Assembly: GCF_021462225.1 (NCBI RefSeq)
Contig: NC_061798.1
Coordinates: 24,963,320-25,027,319 of the forward strand
From: Girardinichthys multiradiatus
Lineage: Eukaryota > Chordata > Actinopteri > Cyprinodontiformes > Goodeidae
Direction of reading: 5' to 3'
Length of the DNA: 64,000 bases
The translations under genes were made by a program, and so were the position numbers. Within the stretch, counting starts at the first letter, position 1, and the number at the start of each line of letters is the position of its first letter. The notes under the pieces were generated by a model, which saw only the letters and a program-made list of their open reading frames with translations, was not told the origin of the DNA and ran no database searches. Below, one piece after another: positions 33,012-44,393 of the stretch.

Positions 33012-34063
33012 TTAAATGGGACATATCATGCAAAATCCACCTTTTTGGCCTTTAAATACATTTTTTTGAGTACTTGGAGTCTGTAGGAGTGCAGAAAAGT
33101 TGATTTTAGTCTCTCCAGGTATTGCGGAGATATCTTTATATTCTCTTTGGGTCATATTGTTTATTCTGTTCCATTTTCTCTCTCATCTGTCATGTTTTTC
33201 CAACTGTTATATCACAGTATTTGCTGTGGAACAGCTAGATTAGGTCATGGACTTCCGGCTGATCAATTTCACATATCCGCCATATTTATTTCTTGCTGTA
33301 AATTTGGAGTCCAAGTATGCCTATGCTGAAAGAGGATATGTTCAGTTTGGTTGTTGGGTGTATCAACCTACACAATTCATTACACCATCCCCCCAGCATC
33401 AGGACCTCTTCAAGGTGCCTGATTAAATTTTATTTTTCAAGGAAAATTGCCTTCAACAACCTCCGCCAGTATCAATAAGGATTTGCTGAAAGACTTCATC
33501 CGATTAAGAGGTCAGTTCCTTCTGTCTATGGAAACAATGGACACAGCAAAGCAGTAAGCTGCAAACAATGCTAAAATGACAACAAACTTTATTTAAGAAA
33601 TTAATTAACTGTGTTAATATGACATCCTGGCCATTGTTTTAATAGCAGTAGCAATGTGCCTTCTGCTTATGTTTGCGCTGTGTGCTGCTTTTAGCTCCTT
33701 GAGGACATAACCTTTTGAATAGTATTCTTACATTAAGAGTTTAGCATTTTTTTTGCCGTTTTTGTCTTTTTTCTGTGGCGCTAGATACTTATCAAACTAC
33801 AAAAATGGTCGAACGGGTTAGAGTGAAAAAGTGGAGCGCTCTTTGACCTGTAGTGGGGCAAGGTGTGAAGCGCCTCAACAGGATTTAAAGAGACCGAACT
33901 AAAACGAGTCGCTCTCAGACACACCTCAGAACAGGGGTAAAAGAGGAGCCCGAGGAGCTACAATAACAACGAATTCAGACCAAAGCATTGCAGTTAGACT
34001 TTAGGCCACAACTGAATGATTTACATGTGAAAAGCAAGAATTTAAAAGCATGGTATGTCTTAA
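33012..34063. mobile_element. Non-autonomous DNA transposon candidate
   Basis: The left end reads TTAAATGGGACATATCATGC. The right end in reverse reads TTAAGACATACCATGC. These imperfect terminal inverted repeats enclose about 1.05 kb without a transposase. The interior includes TGGAGTCTGTAGGAGTGCAG and near the right end CAAAGCATTGCAGTTAGAC. The superfamily is not resolved; TTAA at both ends could be part of the termini or a target duplication. Confidence 0.5.
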
Positions 34064-35029
34064 TTCTTGTCACTCATTTCAGAAAGTGGAACTCATGTTA
34101 TATAGATTCATTATAAATTGCGTGAAATATTTCAAGGTTTTTGCTCCTGTAATTTCGATGATTATGGCTTATAGTTAATGAAATTGTGACAGAAGAATAA
34201 TTTTCTGTCACATGTCCAATTTCCAAGATAAAACTGCCCTTCTCAGTCTAGTAAACTATGCACATTGTTTTAGGCTCACTCAATAGAGCCTATTATTCAA
34301 ACAAATCTCTGCTTTATATTCCTGAATAACTTAGACTGCTTCAGCATTGAATACACCACTTGGGGACTTAGGGAGTCTCTCTGTCATTAGAAGCTGTTAC
34401 ACAGTAAATCTCAAAAGTAGATTGCAGAGCAGTGAGCTGTGGCAGGGTTCAGGAAGGTGGCACTGACTGCAGGATTGATAACATTGGCAGTTAAATTAAA
34501 CAGGCAAGGGGAAATACAAATATTTGACTGGGATTCTGTGGCTTTTGATCAAACTTGATGAGAGGTGTTATAAACTAGGCAGCATTAATGGGGAAGGGGA
34601 GGGGTGTAATAGGATAGGCAGTGCCCCTCTGTGTCACTACGGTGACAAACAAATTTCAAGTTAGCAGATAATGTAGTGGGTAGTAGAGGAGAAAGGGTAG
34701 ACTGAATGAGATAACATAAAGAGTGAAAGAACAAAGTAAATGAGTACAGATATGGAATACCAGTGGAAGTGAGTACCAGTGAGGCTCATTTGAAGGTGAA
34801 AAGAAGACAGGGAAGCAAGGTAAAAGCTGTTCGAGGATGGTGTGAGTGACACATTTGTATCAGCTATTCATCAGTTGATTTGTTTTGATCTGACTTGGAT
34901 CTTGACCTGATTGAGGAGATTAGGTGAAAACACACAGGCATGCAGTTAACCTGAGACCAAGAAAACAGACAGTCAACGTTTGTGTATTTTTTTATTATCT
35001 CATGGTTGGCGGGATGAGTAAAGCTCTTT

Positions 35030-35032
<3 letters not shown>
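34064..35032. other. No gene seen
   Basis: AT-rich with some G/A-rich parts near 34660-34850. No domain or repeat boundary recognised. Confidence 0.5.

Positions 35033-35098
<66 letters not shown>
35033..35098. repeat. (TA)n microsatellite
   Basis: About 30 TA units ending directly at the TA that flanks the Tc1-derived element at 35101. Confidence 0.95.
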
Positions 35099-35100
<2 letters not shown>

Positions 35101-35626
35101 CACTACCCGTCAAAAGTTTTAGAACGCCTTTCTCAGTAAATGGGTCTCTTTATTCTCATGACTATTTAAATTGTAAATTCTCACCAGAGACAACAAACCT
35201 GTTAATAAACACACATGGAATTATGTGTTAAACAAAATTGTAAAATGACTCTAAACATTTTTATATTTTAGATTTCCACAAAATAGCCACTCTTTGCTTT
35301 GATGACTGCTTTGCTCTCTTGGTATTCCCGCCAAGAGCTTCATGAGGTGGTCACCTGAAATGGTTTTCCAAAGAGTCTTGAGAGAACTTCTCATACATTC
35401 ATTGAGAGACGGCTAAATGTTAATATTTCAGTCATTACAGCAAAGGGCGGCTACTTCAAGGATTCTAAAATATAACATATTTAAATTTTTTGTTTATTAA
35501 TAAACGCATATGTGTTCATTTACTGTTTTGATGCCTTCTTGAGAATCTGCGTACAATGTAAATAGTTATAAACATAAAGAAAACTGTTAAATGAGAAAGG
35601 TGTTGTAAAACCTTTGACCGGTAGTG
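35101..35626. mobile_element. Internally deleted Tc1-type transposon
   Basis: The left end is CACTACCCGTCAAAAGTTTT. The right end in reverse is CACTACCGGTCAAAGGTTTT. Each is flanked by the TA target (35099-35100 and 35627-35628). The 526-bp interior retains only decayed parts of the transposase region, so it cannot move without a helper. A related fragment lies in reverse at 47165-47395. This family differs from the three Tc1 copies at 42797, 50715 and 53312. Confidence 0.8.
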
Positions 35627-35628
35627 TA

Positions 35629-36626
35629 TATAATATATATATTTCCTTTTTTTCAGTTTTCTTTTTTTTCACATGAAAGAATGCTTGATGTTTTTTAAGC
35701 TGTGGATGAGGCACTTTATTTTCTCACATGGTAAAAGTCCCCACCACCTTATTTATGGCAAAAGGCCTTTAGTTCCTGTACATTCTTACTGGCCTAATGA
35801 TACCGAGATGGGCAAACCAGAACCTAAGATCATTGTCATGTTGGAAGGTCCAAGTACATTCTATGTGCAATTTCCAGGCTAATGAGTGCAAATTGTAACA
35901 TAGTATTCACTCATAATATGCTGCATTTATCTTGACAAAAATTCTGACTAACATCCTTGTGACTTTGTAGGTAACATTTTCCCAAAAGATTGGTGATATG
36001 CCTTTATATTTCACAGTAGGAATGGTGGACTTTCCATCTTAAGAGTTGTTGACCACTCTCCAAATGGTTTTGGTCATAAACCTATATGTAGGTCTCATCA
36101 CTCTGAATAACTTTGTTCAGTAAGCATTTTGCAGTTTGGAAGCATTTTGCAATCTGAAACAGCCACAGCAACAGCATCCTGTTATTTCTGGGTTTTCTGG
36201 GTAGTTGTGGCTGAAATGTTTGTTGATCAACCCAGAGATTGCACTAGACTTTTTTGTTGTCATTTTGACTGACAGGGTCAAAAAATCCTTTCATACTCTA
36301 TTTTACTGGATTTTTAAAATGATAATAATTAAACATTCGATAGCATTTATTTTCTTTCGTTTTTATTAATATTCAATCTAAACAACCTGAGAATCCACAT
36401 CAACCAGATGAATACATGTAACTTTTTCTCCGCAGTAAGAAACACTGACTACAGTCCTAGTAACTACAAATAAACAATGACATAAAACTGCACTTAAAAT
36501 ATAAACATTTCACCTGCTATGGTCTGAACGCACAGTCACAAAACTTACTCTTAGTCTGCATGGACCTTAAAGTGAAACTAAACCCCATGTAAAAGAAAAA
36601 CCAAAGTGGGCAATGCCAAGTTAGTT
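35629..36626. other. Unassigned, possibly old DNA-transposon debris
   Basis: Includes stretches such as CATTGTCATGTTGGAAGGTC and CAAATGGTTTTGGTCATAAA that look like decayed Tc1-type sequence, but I could not define ends or a reading frame. No host gene recognised. Confidence 0.3.
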
Positions 36627-37295
36627 TCAATTTCAGTTTATTTATATAGTGCCAATTAAGAACACATGTCGTCTCAAGGCACTTCACAAAGTCAGGTACA
36701 TACATTCCAATTAATCCTAACCATTGAACAGTGCAGTCAGATTCAGTTATTTATTCAAATTGGTTAAAAGTTTTTCTATCTAAGGAAACCCAGCAGATTG
36801 CATCGAGTCAGAGAGTTGTAGCAGTCACTCCTCCTGGATGAGCATGTAGCGACAGTAGACAGTCACTGCATTGACTATGAAGCAATCCCTCATACTGAGC
36901 ATGCATGTAGCGACAGTGGAGAGGAAAACTCCCTTTTAACAGGAAGAAACCTCCAGCAGAACCAGGCTCAGTGTGAGCGGCCATCTGCCACGACCGACTG
37001 GGGGTTTGAGAGAACATAGCAGAAACACAAAATTAACACAGAAGCACTGATCCGGGAGTACTTTCTATGGGAAGGAAAAGTAAATGTTAATGGATGTACC
37101 CCCTTTAGTCGTTTCATCTAGAAAGAAAGAACAGATAAACTCTGAGCCAGTTTTCAAGGTTAGAGTCTAAAAGAGAGCACGTATAATTAGTTACAGTAGA
37201 AGCTCAGTCAGTAGCTATGTCTAGGAGAGAGACAGAGTTAAACAATGAAAGACAGGGCCAAGCGGATCATCGGTAGATGTGTGAGGATGAGAGGA
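36627..37295 (-). repeat. L2-type LINE 3' UTR, complete tail
   Basis: On the minus strand this ends with TAAACTGAAATTGAAA at 36627. Upstream are the TTAAAAGGGAGTTTTCCTCT and CAGTCGGTCGTGGCAGATGG blocks shared with 23308-23945. The copy is 5'-truncated near 37295 and lacks coding sequence. Confidence 0.75.
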
Positions 37296-38454
37296 CAGGG
37301 TTTAGTGGGGTTGTGGTCAGGTGGTAAAGGGAAAGAGGCAGCTAGCTTAATTTGGTATATTGAAACATGGAAAGAGAGCAGAGCTGGTAGTTTGCCATGG
37401 ATAGATCTTTTGAGGTGGAGGATTTTTCACCCTCCTCATAATCAAAAGTTAAGGGAGGCTTTATGGAGCCCAGCTGCCCTTGGCCTTATCATTTCAAGCC
37501 GCTGGCTCAAGGTGCTGACTTGGAAATGTCGACACTGCGGAGGCAGTGGAGGAGCAATTCCAATTGCTGACTCTCTATGGGGGTGTATCTGAGTGAGATG
37601 CTTTTATACCCGAATGCGGAGGCTCTGATGTAGACATGTACCAAGCTACTTCCACTTCACCAGTCCCTCTTTTTTCACCTCTTTTATCAGGTTCATTGTT
37701 GTTATTAGGCTTTTTGAAGAAACTTCAGACACTCAGCCGCCGTGCGTTTTTCATAGTGAAGCCAATGAGGTTATGCATCAAGTGAGAAATTAACTAATTA
37801 ATATGCTAACTCGCCCTCAAGTGGTCAGGGGTGTGAATTGCAATCCGTCAAAATGACAGATGGCCTATGGTTTTTTTGACAGTTTAAAAACAAAACGGTC
37901 AAAAATGGCAAATATTTGGTTAACCCCACCCCTGGATCTACCTGACTAGTTTGGTTTCATCAAAATCCTTCAATTTGGATTTCTTAATTGAATGTTTAAT
38001 GCTGGTAATATGCATTGGCAATTACGTTTCAAATCCCTTTTCTGTTTTATAAAGTTTAGCTGTCTCCCACAGATTGATTGATATTTAATTCACTCTATCC
38101 ATGGCTCAGAATCCAGCCACATCAGTACAGCACTGGATGAGACATGCAGTCTGTCAGAAGCCCAGAAACTTGCTGACTTTTTATACACACATACTAATTA
38201 GAAGTAAACAGTCACAGGTGAGGATGTTACCTTTAATTGCCATTTATTGTATCAAGTAGAGTTTGTAATCAAGCCAAAACTTCAGGTTATGTATGCTTTT
38301 GATCATGGTCATTTTTTGTAGTTTCTATTATTATTCTGATTTGAAAAGAGCAAATACTGTTGTTTGCTAATAAATAGCTTAAAATAAAGTTTTTGTATTA
38401 TCGCTCATATTCTTAGTAAAACCATCCATTCATTGTCTTCTTATCTGAGATTGG
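37296..38454. other. No gene supported
   Basis: The left part falls under an open frame of 115 codons at 37245-37592 that starts within the LINE UTR, shows no recognisable domain and is not supported as a gene. The rest is AT-rich and unassigned. Confidence 0.4.
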
Positions 38455-39265
38455 CTCGTTGGGACAGGGGGCCAGGAAGGATCCCCAGATTTCCTTGTCA
38501 CCAGTGACGTCCTCCAGCTCATTCTGAGTGATCCCAAGGCATTTCCAGGACAGACAGGATATATAGCCCCTCGAGCGAGTTCTGTCTCTTTCCCGGGGTC
38601 TCCTCCAGGGGAGACATGCTATTTAAGTGGGAAAACCTCTGAAGTGAGGCGCCCAGGGGGCATCCTGATCAGATGCCCAAACCATCTCAGTTGACTCCTT
38701 TCGATGTGGAAAAGCAGCGGCTTTGCTCTGAGCTCCCCCCGGAAGACAGAGCTTCTAACCCCATACAAGGCTGTATCCAACCACCCTCGGAAGGAAGCTC
38801 ATTTTGGCCCCTTGTGTTTGGGATCTCAGTTTTTGTCATGATCCATATCTCATGACCATAGGTGGGGATCGGAATGTAGACAAACTGGTGAATCAAGAGC
38901 TTTTTTTTTGGTTTCAAACTCCTCCGCTTGAGGTGGACCCCAAAATCCAGCAGTCACCGTCCAGTTTTTTCCAGTTAATACAATGGCCTCAGACTTAGAG
39001 GAGCTGACTTTCATCCTGGCCGCTTCACACTCAGAAGCAAACTGCTACAGTGCACACTGGAGGTCACAGCCTGAAAAAGCCAATGGAACCACATCAGCTG
39101 CAAAAAGCAAAACCTTTCTTAAAAATATTTTTTAAGAAAGGTTTTGGGACAACCACCCCACTCTGCCACTCCATCGGTTTTGCCACAGTCCTTCATGCGA
39201 CACTGAAGAGGCGTGACAGCCCCACAGTGTCCAGAGCCTTCAAAATCTCAGACCGAATCTAATTT
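38455..39265 (-). mobile_element. Old RTE LINE relic
   Basis: Minus-strand RT remnant of an RTE copy more diverged than the others. It shows VVPLAFSGCDLQCAL, FASECEAARMKVSSSKSEAI, YIPIPTYGHEIWIMTKTEI and a C-terminal PPGGLPG-type region near 38600. Farther upstream in the protein (39147-39262) it has a VGLSRLF, RTVAKPMEWQSGVVV stretch. A large part between the upstream fingers and the FADD-like palm is missing, and an 18-bp-arm palindrome marks the junction. Multiple stops. Confidence 0.7.
39108..39146. repeat. Perfect 18-bp-arm palindrome at a deletion junction
   Basis: Arms 39108-39125 and 39129-39146 are exact reverse complements, separated by TAT. The outer part of each arm resembles RTE sequence on the plus strand only on the left side. 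Confidence 0.85.
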
Positions 39266-39860
39266 CACTGTCATGGAATTTGATTCTCCAAAGTCTCTAG
39301 GCTTTGCCTCCTCCATGAACGACATGTTTGTAAAATGAATCACCAAAAGCTATGCTTCGGTATGTAAAATTATATGCAGTACTGTAAAACTGTGGTCAGG
39401 TCAAATCTTTGCATCTTCATACTTTTTCAGTTTTGGTGATTTCAGGTAATAAAAGGATCCCATCTACCATGTGATGTCTTTTACAATTCACGCATAAATA
39501 AACCCACCTTAGCAAAATTTTACACCCATTTTGTAGACAAAAGGTTTGTAATGTTTCAAATTAATTTTCTACAGCTCTCTTATAGTTTATTGAGAAGTAA
39601 TGTGAATGTGTGTGAAATAGATTCATTCTTAGTTAACTTGTTATTTCAAATGCAGTTAGTGGTCCAAATGGGGATCAGAATCATACTTCATGGAACTAGG
39701 ATGGGTTATAAATTCTGTTATAAAATAATATACACTTATATTAAATGTTACACAAGTTGAATTTTTTAATCATGATTTACCTTAAAAATACATAACCACC
39801 AAGAGATCAGTGTTTAGGTAAATGGATAGGAGGGTGGTTTATTTATAGGTATGAAGTAGA
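39266..39860. other. AT-rich stretch, no gene seen
   Basis: Nothing recognised. Confidence 0.5.
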
Positions 39861-40605
39861 GAATCAGAATCAGCTTTATTTGTCACAGTCTGTTGTTCAA
39901 CCTGCCTGTTACTGACGTTCTCTCACCCCTAAGAGGCGCTGGAGCTGCAGACCGGAGTGTTGACAGGTGTACGTCGTTGCTTCATCAGCTGGAGGACTAT
40001 ATGAGGGTGGTTCGCTGGCTTTTCTACGCCTGAGTGTTTGCCTACCGTGGTAGTGTTTACCTGGCCATTATCTGCTGAATTCTGGAAGCTCCACTTGTTT
40101 TTTGAGCCTTGATTAATTATCCGTCTTGTTTCCTTCGTCATAGGCTGTTCACGCCAAGCTGGGGTTTTCCTCCTGAACCCACCTCCTGTCAAGACTAGAA
40201 CCTGCTGCTGCCCTTGCGAGTCCTCCAGCTGGAGGTGCAACCTGTCCACCACTTGTTACCTGGAACATCAGATCGCTCCAATCGTTCCGTGCAGGCACTA
40301 CCACAGACTTGAACCGGTTTCTCCCCCTGGCAGATCGATCGCCTTCTGGAAAGTGAGCATAGGTCTTTGCTTGAATATTCCAATCTGTTCCTGCGCTCAC
40401 CTCTGTTCTTCTTTTGCAGTGTGTCTCCTGATCGCTCTGCCCACCTCGTTCCTGAGTCGAAAAGAAATAAAAGAAAAACTTAATTTACTCTTCTCTGTCT
40501 GAGTGTCCTCTGCATGTGGGTCAAGTCGGCCTTAAAAACTATGACATTATTGCCAAGTTCGTACATACAAACAAGGAATTTGACTCTGGTACACTTTGCC
40601 TTCTG
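39861..40605 (-). repeat. Short Rex1/Babar-like LINE tail split by LTR A
   Basis: GAATCAGAATCAGCTTTATT at 39861-39880 continues at 40547 as TTATTGCCAAGTTCGTACAT and on to TACACTTTGCC near 40603. The two parts match 3420-3490. This is a LINE copy reduced to its last ~75 bp, with LTR A copy 2 inserted into it and TTATT duplicated. Confidence 0.85.
39881..40546 (+). mobile_element. Solo LTR, family A, copy 2
   Basis: A 666-bp LTR starting TGTCACAGTCTG and ending CTATGACA, flanked by TTATT at 39876-39880 and 40547-40551. It has a GAAATAAAAG polyadenylation signal and a late TGCATGTGGGTCAAGTC motif. It is highly similar along its full length to 83-750 but on the other strand. The host sequence is a LINE tail, which fixes the order of events. 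Confidence 0.9.
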
Positions 40606-40724
40606 GGTTTTTAAATATATTTTAAATATATTTATGCATAGAGGTAGGAAGGGATGAAGTGGCACCAGCTAAATAAAAAATAGAATAGAATAGAAAATGT
40701 GGTAGTTGCCTAATTCCCATGTTC

Positions 40725-41109
40725 TGTCATGAGGTGCTTTTGTGGGTAAGACCAAAGTGGAGAGAAGGAGACACCAGGAGTCAGATGAAAAATGGTAAAT
40801 CCAAGATTTATTGTTCTCATTCACGGACCAGGCAGGGAAACCAGAACCAGGCCAGGACATGGGATGCATCACCAGGTACGACCAGGAACAAAGATAAGTA
40901 TGACCCAGGACACAGCGGGGAACAAAGGCAACTAAGGAACTTAAATACAGGAAATGCAGGGAGAACCATTGAAAAACAAGACCAGGTAATTAGGGGAAAC
41001 AAGAAACAGGTGCGAGCTAGGCCATGGTAAACTGAAGGAAACAAGGACCAGACCAGGTAAAATAAACAAAAACACAAACTCAAAACACAGACACTGGCTG
41101 GATAAGACA
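40725..41109 (-). mobile_element. Solo LTR, family E
   Basis: A 385-bp LTR. On the minus strand it starts TGTCTTATCCAGCC, has ACAATAAATCTTGG as polyadenylation signal, then CTCCTGGTGTCTCC, and ends CACCTCATGACA. A perfect 5-bp duplication, TGTTC, occurs at 40720-40724 and 41110-41114. No internal genes. Confidence 0.85.
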
Positions 41110-41877
41110 TGTTCACTTATGGACCAATCATTCAATATGTACCTAGTATGTTATAGTTTTGACCATCACCATACTATCTTGTTTTCATTGAATCTAACTA
41201 CAGTGATGCCCTTATGTTATTTTTTAGACAATATTTAAATACAATTTTTCTCAGAACAAAATTATGAAAAAAAAATTTGAGAGAGAGAGAAGGCAATCAG
41301 GTCTAGGTCATTTAAGCAGCACAATCATCCCATAATTGAACAGAGTGATTGAGAAGATTTGCCTCTTAAGAGAACCACAAACGGAATGAAAGTGAGGCTG
41401 ATTTAAATTGCAATCAGAGCTAACAGTTGGTTTGTTTCTACTCGTAATTGTTCTTTTCTTTCACATCTGTGTGTACCATGAAAGAGACCCTTGTTTCTTT
41501 TAATACACTAAATCCCACTTCTTTCTACTTATCAATGGCAGTTGAATGTGTGTTTAATGGCATGAGTAAATTACAATTGTGGGGTTTTCTCTGGCAATGC
41601 ACAACATTCAATATTAAACTAAATGGGATCTAGGAATTAATACACATTAGGGTTTCCATTCTGTCTTCTATATCTAGCCATCTATCCATATAGCTATGTA
41701 TGACTGATTGATTATATTCACATTTTTATACATACATCTTTTTTGGACAGCCACATTAGTTGCCCACTGCTCCTTGCAAATGTTTTTTTCCAGCACTATT
41801 GTATTGTGAAGAGATCTCTTGTCCTCAGCCCTCTTCAGGTGGCCTCAAACATTTTATATCGAATTTAGTTCTTGAAT
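41110..41877. other. AT-rich stretch, no gene seen
   Basis: Nothing recognised apart from a short GA run near 41278. Confidence 0.5.
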
Positions 41878-41922
41878 CTGGCAAGATCATTTCAAAACTT
41901 ATTTTTGGAATGATCTTGCCAG
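41878..41922. repeat. Hairpin-forming inverted repeat
   Basis: CTGGCAAGATCATTTC and GGAATGATCTTGCCAG face each other with one mismatch across a loop of about 13 bases. It lies just left of a SINE-like fragment. Confidence 0.8.
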
Positions 41923-41954
41923 AGGCCTTTATTTTCTCATTTTCAACAGTAAGC

Positions 41955-42100
41955 TGACATAGAGGGGTGTAGAGAGAGGGAAGACATGCACAGAAGGTCA
42001 CCTGGGCTGGGAATTGAACCTGCAACAGCTGTGCCAAAGACTGAAGCCTCTGAACATGGGTCAAATACTTAACCCCTGTGGCACTGCCGCACCCAAACTT
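41955..42100 (-). repeat. tRNA-derived SINE-like fragment
   Basis: On the minus strand it has GTGCCACAGGGGTTAAGTA, then GCAGGTTCAATTCCCAGCCC (B box), then GCATGTCTTCCCTCTCTCTA. The last block is shared with the SINE-like fragment at 15395-15530. Confidence 0.5.
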
Positions 42101-42679
42101 TAAAAGTGCAAGTTTGGTGTTATTAGACCATAACACCTAAATGGTTTTGAGAGATTTAAGCCATGCCTGGAAGTTTTCTTTGGAAGAAAATAATTCTGTT
42201 TTGCAAACCTGCCCTTAATCCAGACACACGGGGAATCCAGAAGATTGTTCTCACATGTAGAACATAACCAGTACTTGAAATTTCTACATCTCCTTTAGTG
42301 TTGCTATGATGGCTGCATCTTTGTCTAGTTTCTGCTTTCTCTTTTTCTCAGTTTTGGAGAAATATCCAGTTTATGGAAGGTCACTGTTGTCCCATATTTT
42401 CCCCATTATACACTGTATTCAATGCTGTGGGATTTTTTCTTTGTTCTTTCTCATGACTGATACCTTTGCATAATTAGATATGAATTAGTTTAAGGGTGTG
42501 TAACCAGGCTTTTGCAGCCTCATTGTTTTTCATCATAAAACTGTCATTTTAACATTACAGCCACTGTCTCTCCTTTTGATTGTTCGCTTGACAACTATTT
42601 TATTGCAAAATACTTTGTTATGAAAGAAAAGACTGTAAAGGTAAAAGTAAATCGAACAATTTTTAACAGTGATTCTGCT
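42101..42679. other. Unassigned stretch
   Basis: Moderately AT-rich and without a readable coding region. May be part of an old DNA transposon, but no ends were identified. Confidence 0.35.
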
Positions 42680-42796
42680 TCCTAATTTACACAGGCGTTA
42701 TGGGACCACTAGAAAAACATCACAGCTACCAACATGGACATTCCAAAGTCTTTCTTAAATACGGTTTTATGGTCTGTGATAAAAAAGTGCATCATA

Positions 42797-44393
42797 CAGG
42801 TCCTTCTCAAAATATTAGCATATTGTGATAAAGTTCATTATTTTCCATAATGTCATGATGAAAATTTAACATTCATATATTTTAGATTCATTGCACACTA
42901 ACTGAAATATTTCAGGTCTTTTATTGTCTTAATACGGATGATGTTGGCATACAGCTCATGAAAACCCAAAATTCCTATCTCACAAATTTAGCAAATCTTT
43001 AAAAGGGTCTCTAAACGAGCTATGAACCTAATCATCTGAATCAACGAGTTAACTCTAAACACCTGCAAAAGATTCCTGAGGCCTTTAAATCTCTCAGCCT
43101 GGTTCATCACTCAAAATCCCAATCATGGGTAAGACTGCCGACCTGACTGCTGTCCAGAAGGCAACTATTGACACCCTCAAGCAAGAGGGTAAGACACAGA
43201 AAGACATTTTTGAACGAATAGGCTGTTCCCAGAGTGGTGTATCAAGGCACCTCAGTGGGAAGTCTGTGGGAAGGAAAAAGTGTGGCAGAAAACGCTGCAC
43301 AACGAGAAGAGGTGACCGGACCCTGAGGAAGATTGTGGAGAAGGGCCGATTCCAGACCTTGGGGGACCTGCGGAAGCAGTGGACTGAGTCTGGAGTAGAA
43401 ACATCCAGAGCCACCATGCACAGGAGTGTGCAGGAAATGGACTACAGGTGCCGCATTCCCCAGGTCAAGCCACTTTTGAACCAGAAACAGCGGCAGAAGC
43501 GCCTGACCTGGGCTACAGAGAAGCAGCACTGGACTGATGCTCAGTGGTCTAAAGTACTTTTTTCAGATGAAAGCTAATTCTGCATGTCATTTGGAAATCA
43601 AGGTGCCAGAGTCTGGAGGAAGACTGGGGAGAAGGAAATGCCACAATTCCAGAAGTCCAGTGTCAAGTACCCACAGTCAGTGATGGTCTGGGGTGCCGTG
43701 TCAGCTGCTGGTGTTGGTCCACTGTGTTTTATCAAGGGCAGGGTCAATGCAGCTAGTTATCAGGAGATTTCGGAGCACTTCATGCTTCTGCTGAAAAGCT
43801 TTATGGAGATGAAGATTTCATTTTTCAGCGCGACCTGGCACCTGCTCACAGTGCCAAAACCACTGGTAAATGGTTTACTGACCATGTGCTCAATTGGCCT
43901 GCCAACTCTCCTGGCCTGAACCCCATAGAGAGTCTGTGGGATATTGTGAAGAGAACGTTGAGAGACTCAAGACCCAACACTCTGAATGAGCTAAAGGCCG
44001 CTATCAAAGCATCCTGGGCCTCCATAAGACCTCAGCAGTGCCACAGGCTGATTGCCTCCATGCCACGCCGCATTGAAGCAGTCATTTCTGCAAAAGGATT
44101 CCCGACCAAGTATTGAGTGCATAACTGTACATGATTATTTGAAGGTTGACGTTTTTTGTATTAAAAACACTTTTCTTTTATTGGTCGGATTAAATATGCT
44201 AATTTTGTGAGATAGGAATTTTGGGTTTTCATGAGCTGTATGCCACAATCATCCGTATTAAGACAATAAAAGACTTGAAATATTTCAGTTAGTGTGCAAT
44301 GAATCCAAAATATATGAATGTTAAATTTGCATCATGACATTATGGAAAATAATGAACTTTATCACAATATGCTAATATTTTGAGAAGGACCTG
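42797..44393 (+). mobile_element. Tc1-type transposon, copy A
   Basis: A 1597-bp element with TA at both sides (42795-42796 and 44394-44395). Ends are CAGGTCCTTCTCAAAATATT and its reverse complement. The inverted repeats are about 200 bp long and near-identical. They enclose a plus-strand transposase pseudogene. It shares family with copies B (50715-52279) and C (53312-54921). Confidence 0.95.
43125..44116 (+). pseudogene. Tc1 transposase, copy A (broken)
   Basis: DD34E transposase that would cut and paste the element at TA sites. MGKTADLTAVQKATIDTLKQ starts the N-terminal helix-turn-helix DNA-binding part. The first catalytic Asp is intact in VLFSDES, but the next Lys codon is TAA. A frameshift at about 43790 follows EHFML, and part of the DHGITV region near 43885 is deleted. 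Then SPGLNPIESLWDIVKR carries the final Glu. The Lys-to-stop change and the frameshift make it inactive. Confidence 0.9.

Noticed and set aside
34864..35139. Ile/Tyr-repeat reading frames over TA runs (also 47269-47577 and 10390-10742)
   Set aside because: They are translations of (TA)n microsatellites.
37245..37592. Open frame of 115 codons as a host gene
   Set aside because: It begins in an L2-type LINE UTR and shows no known domain, and there are no splice or promoter cues.
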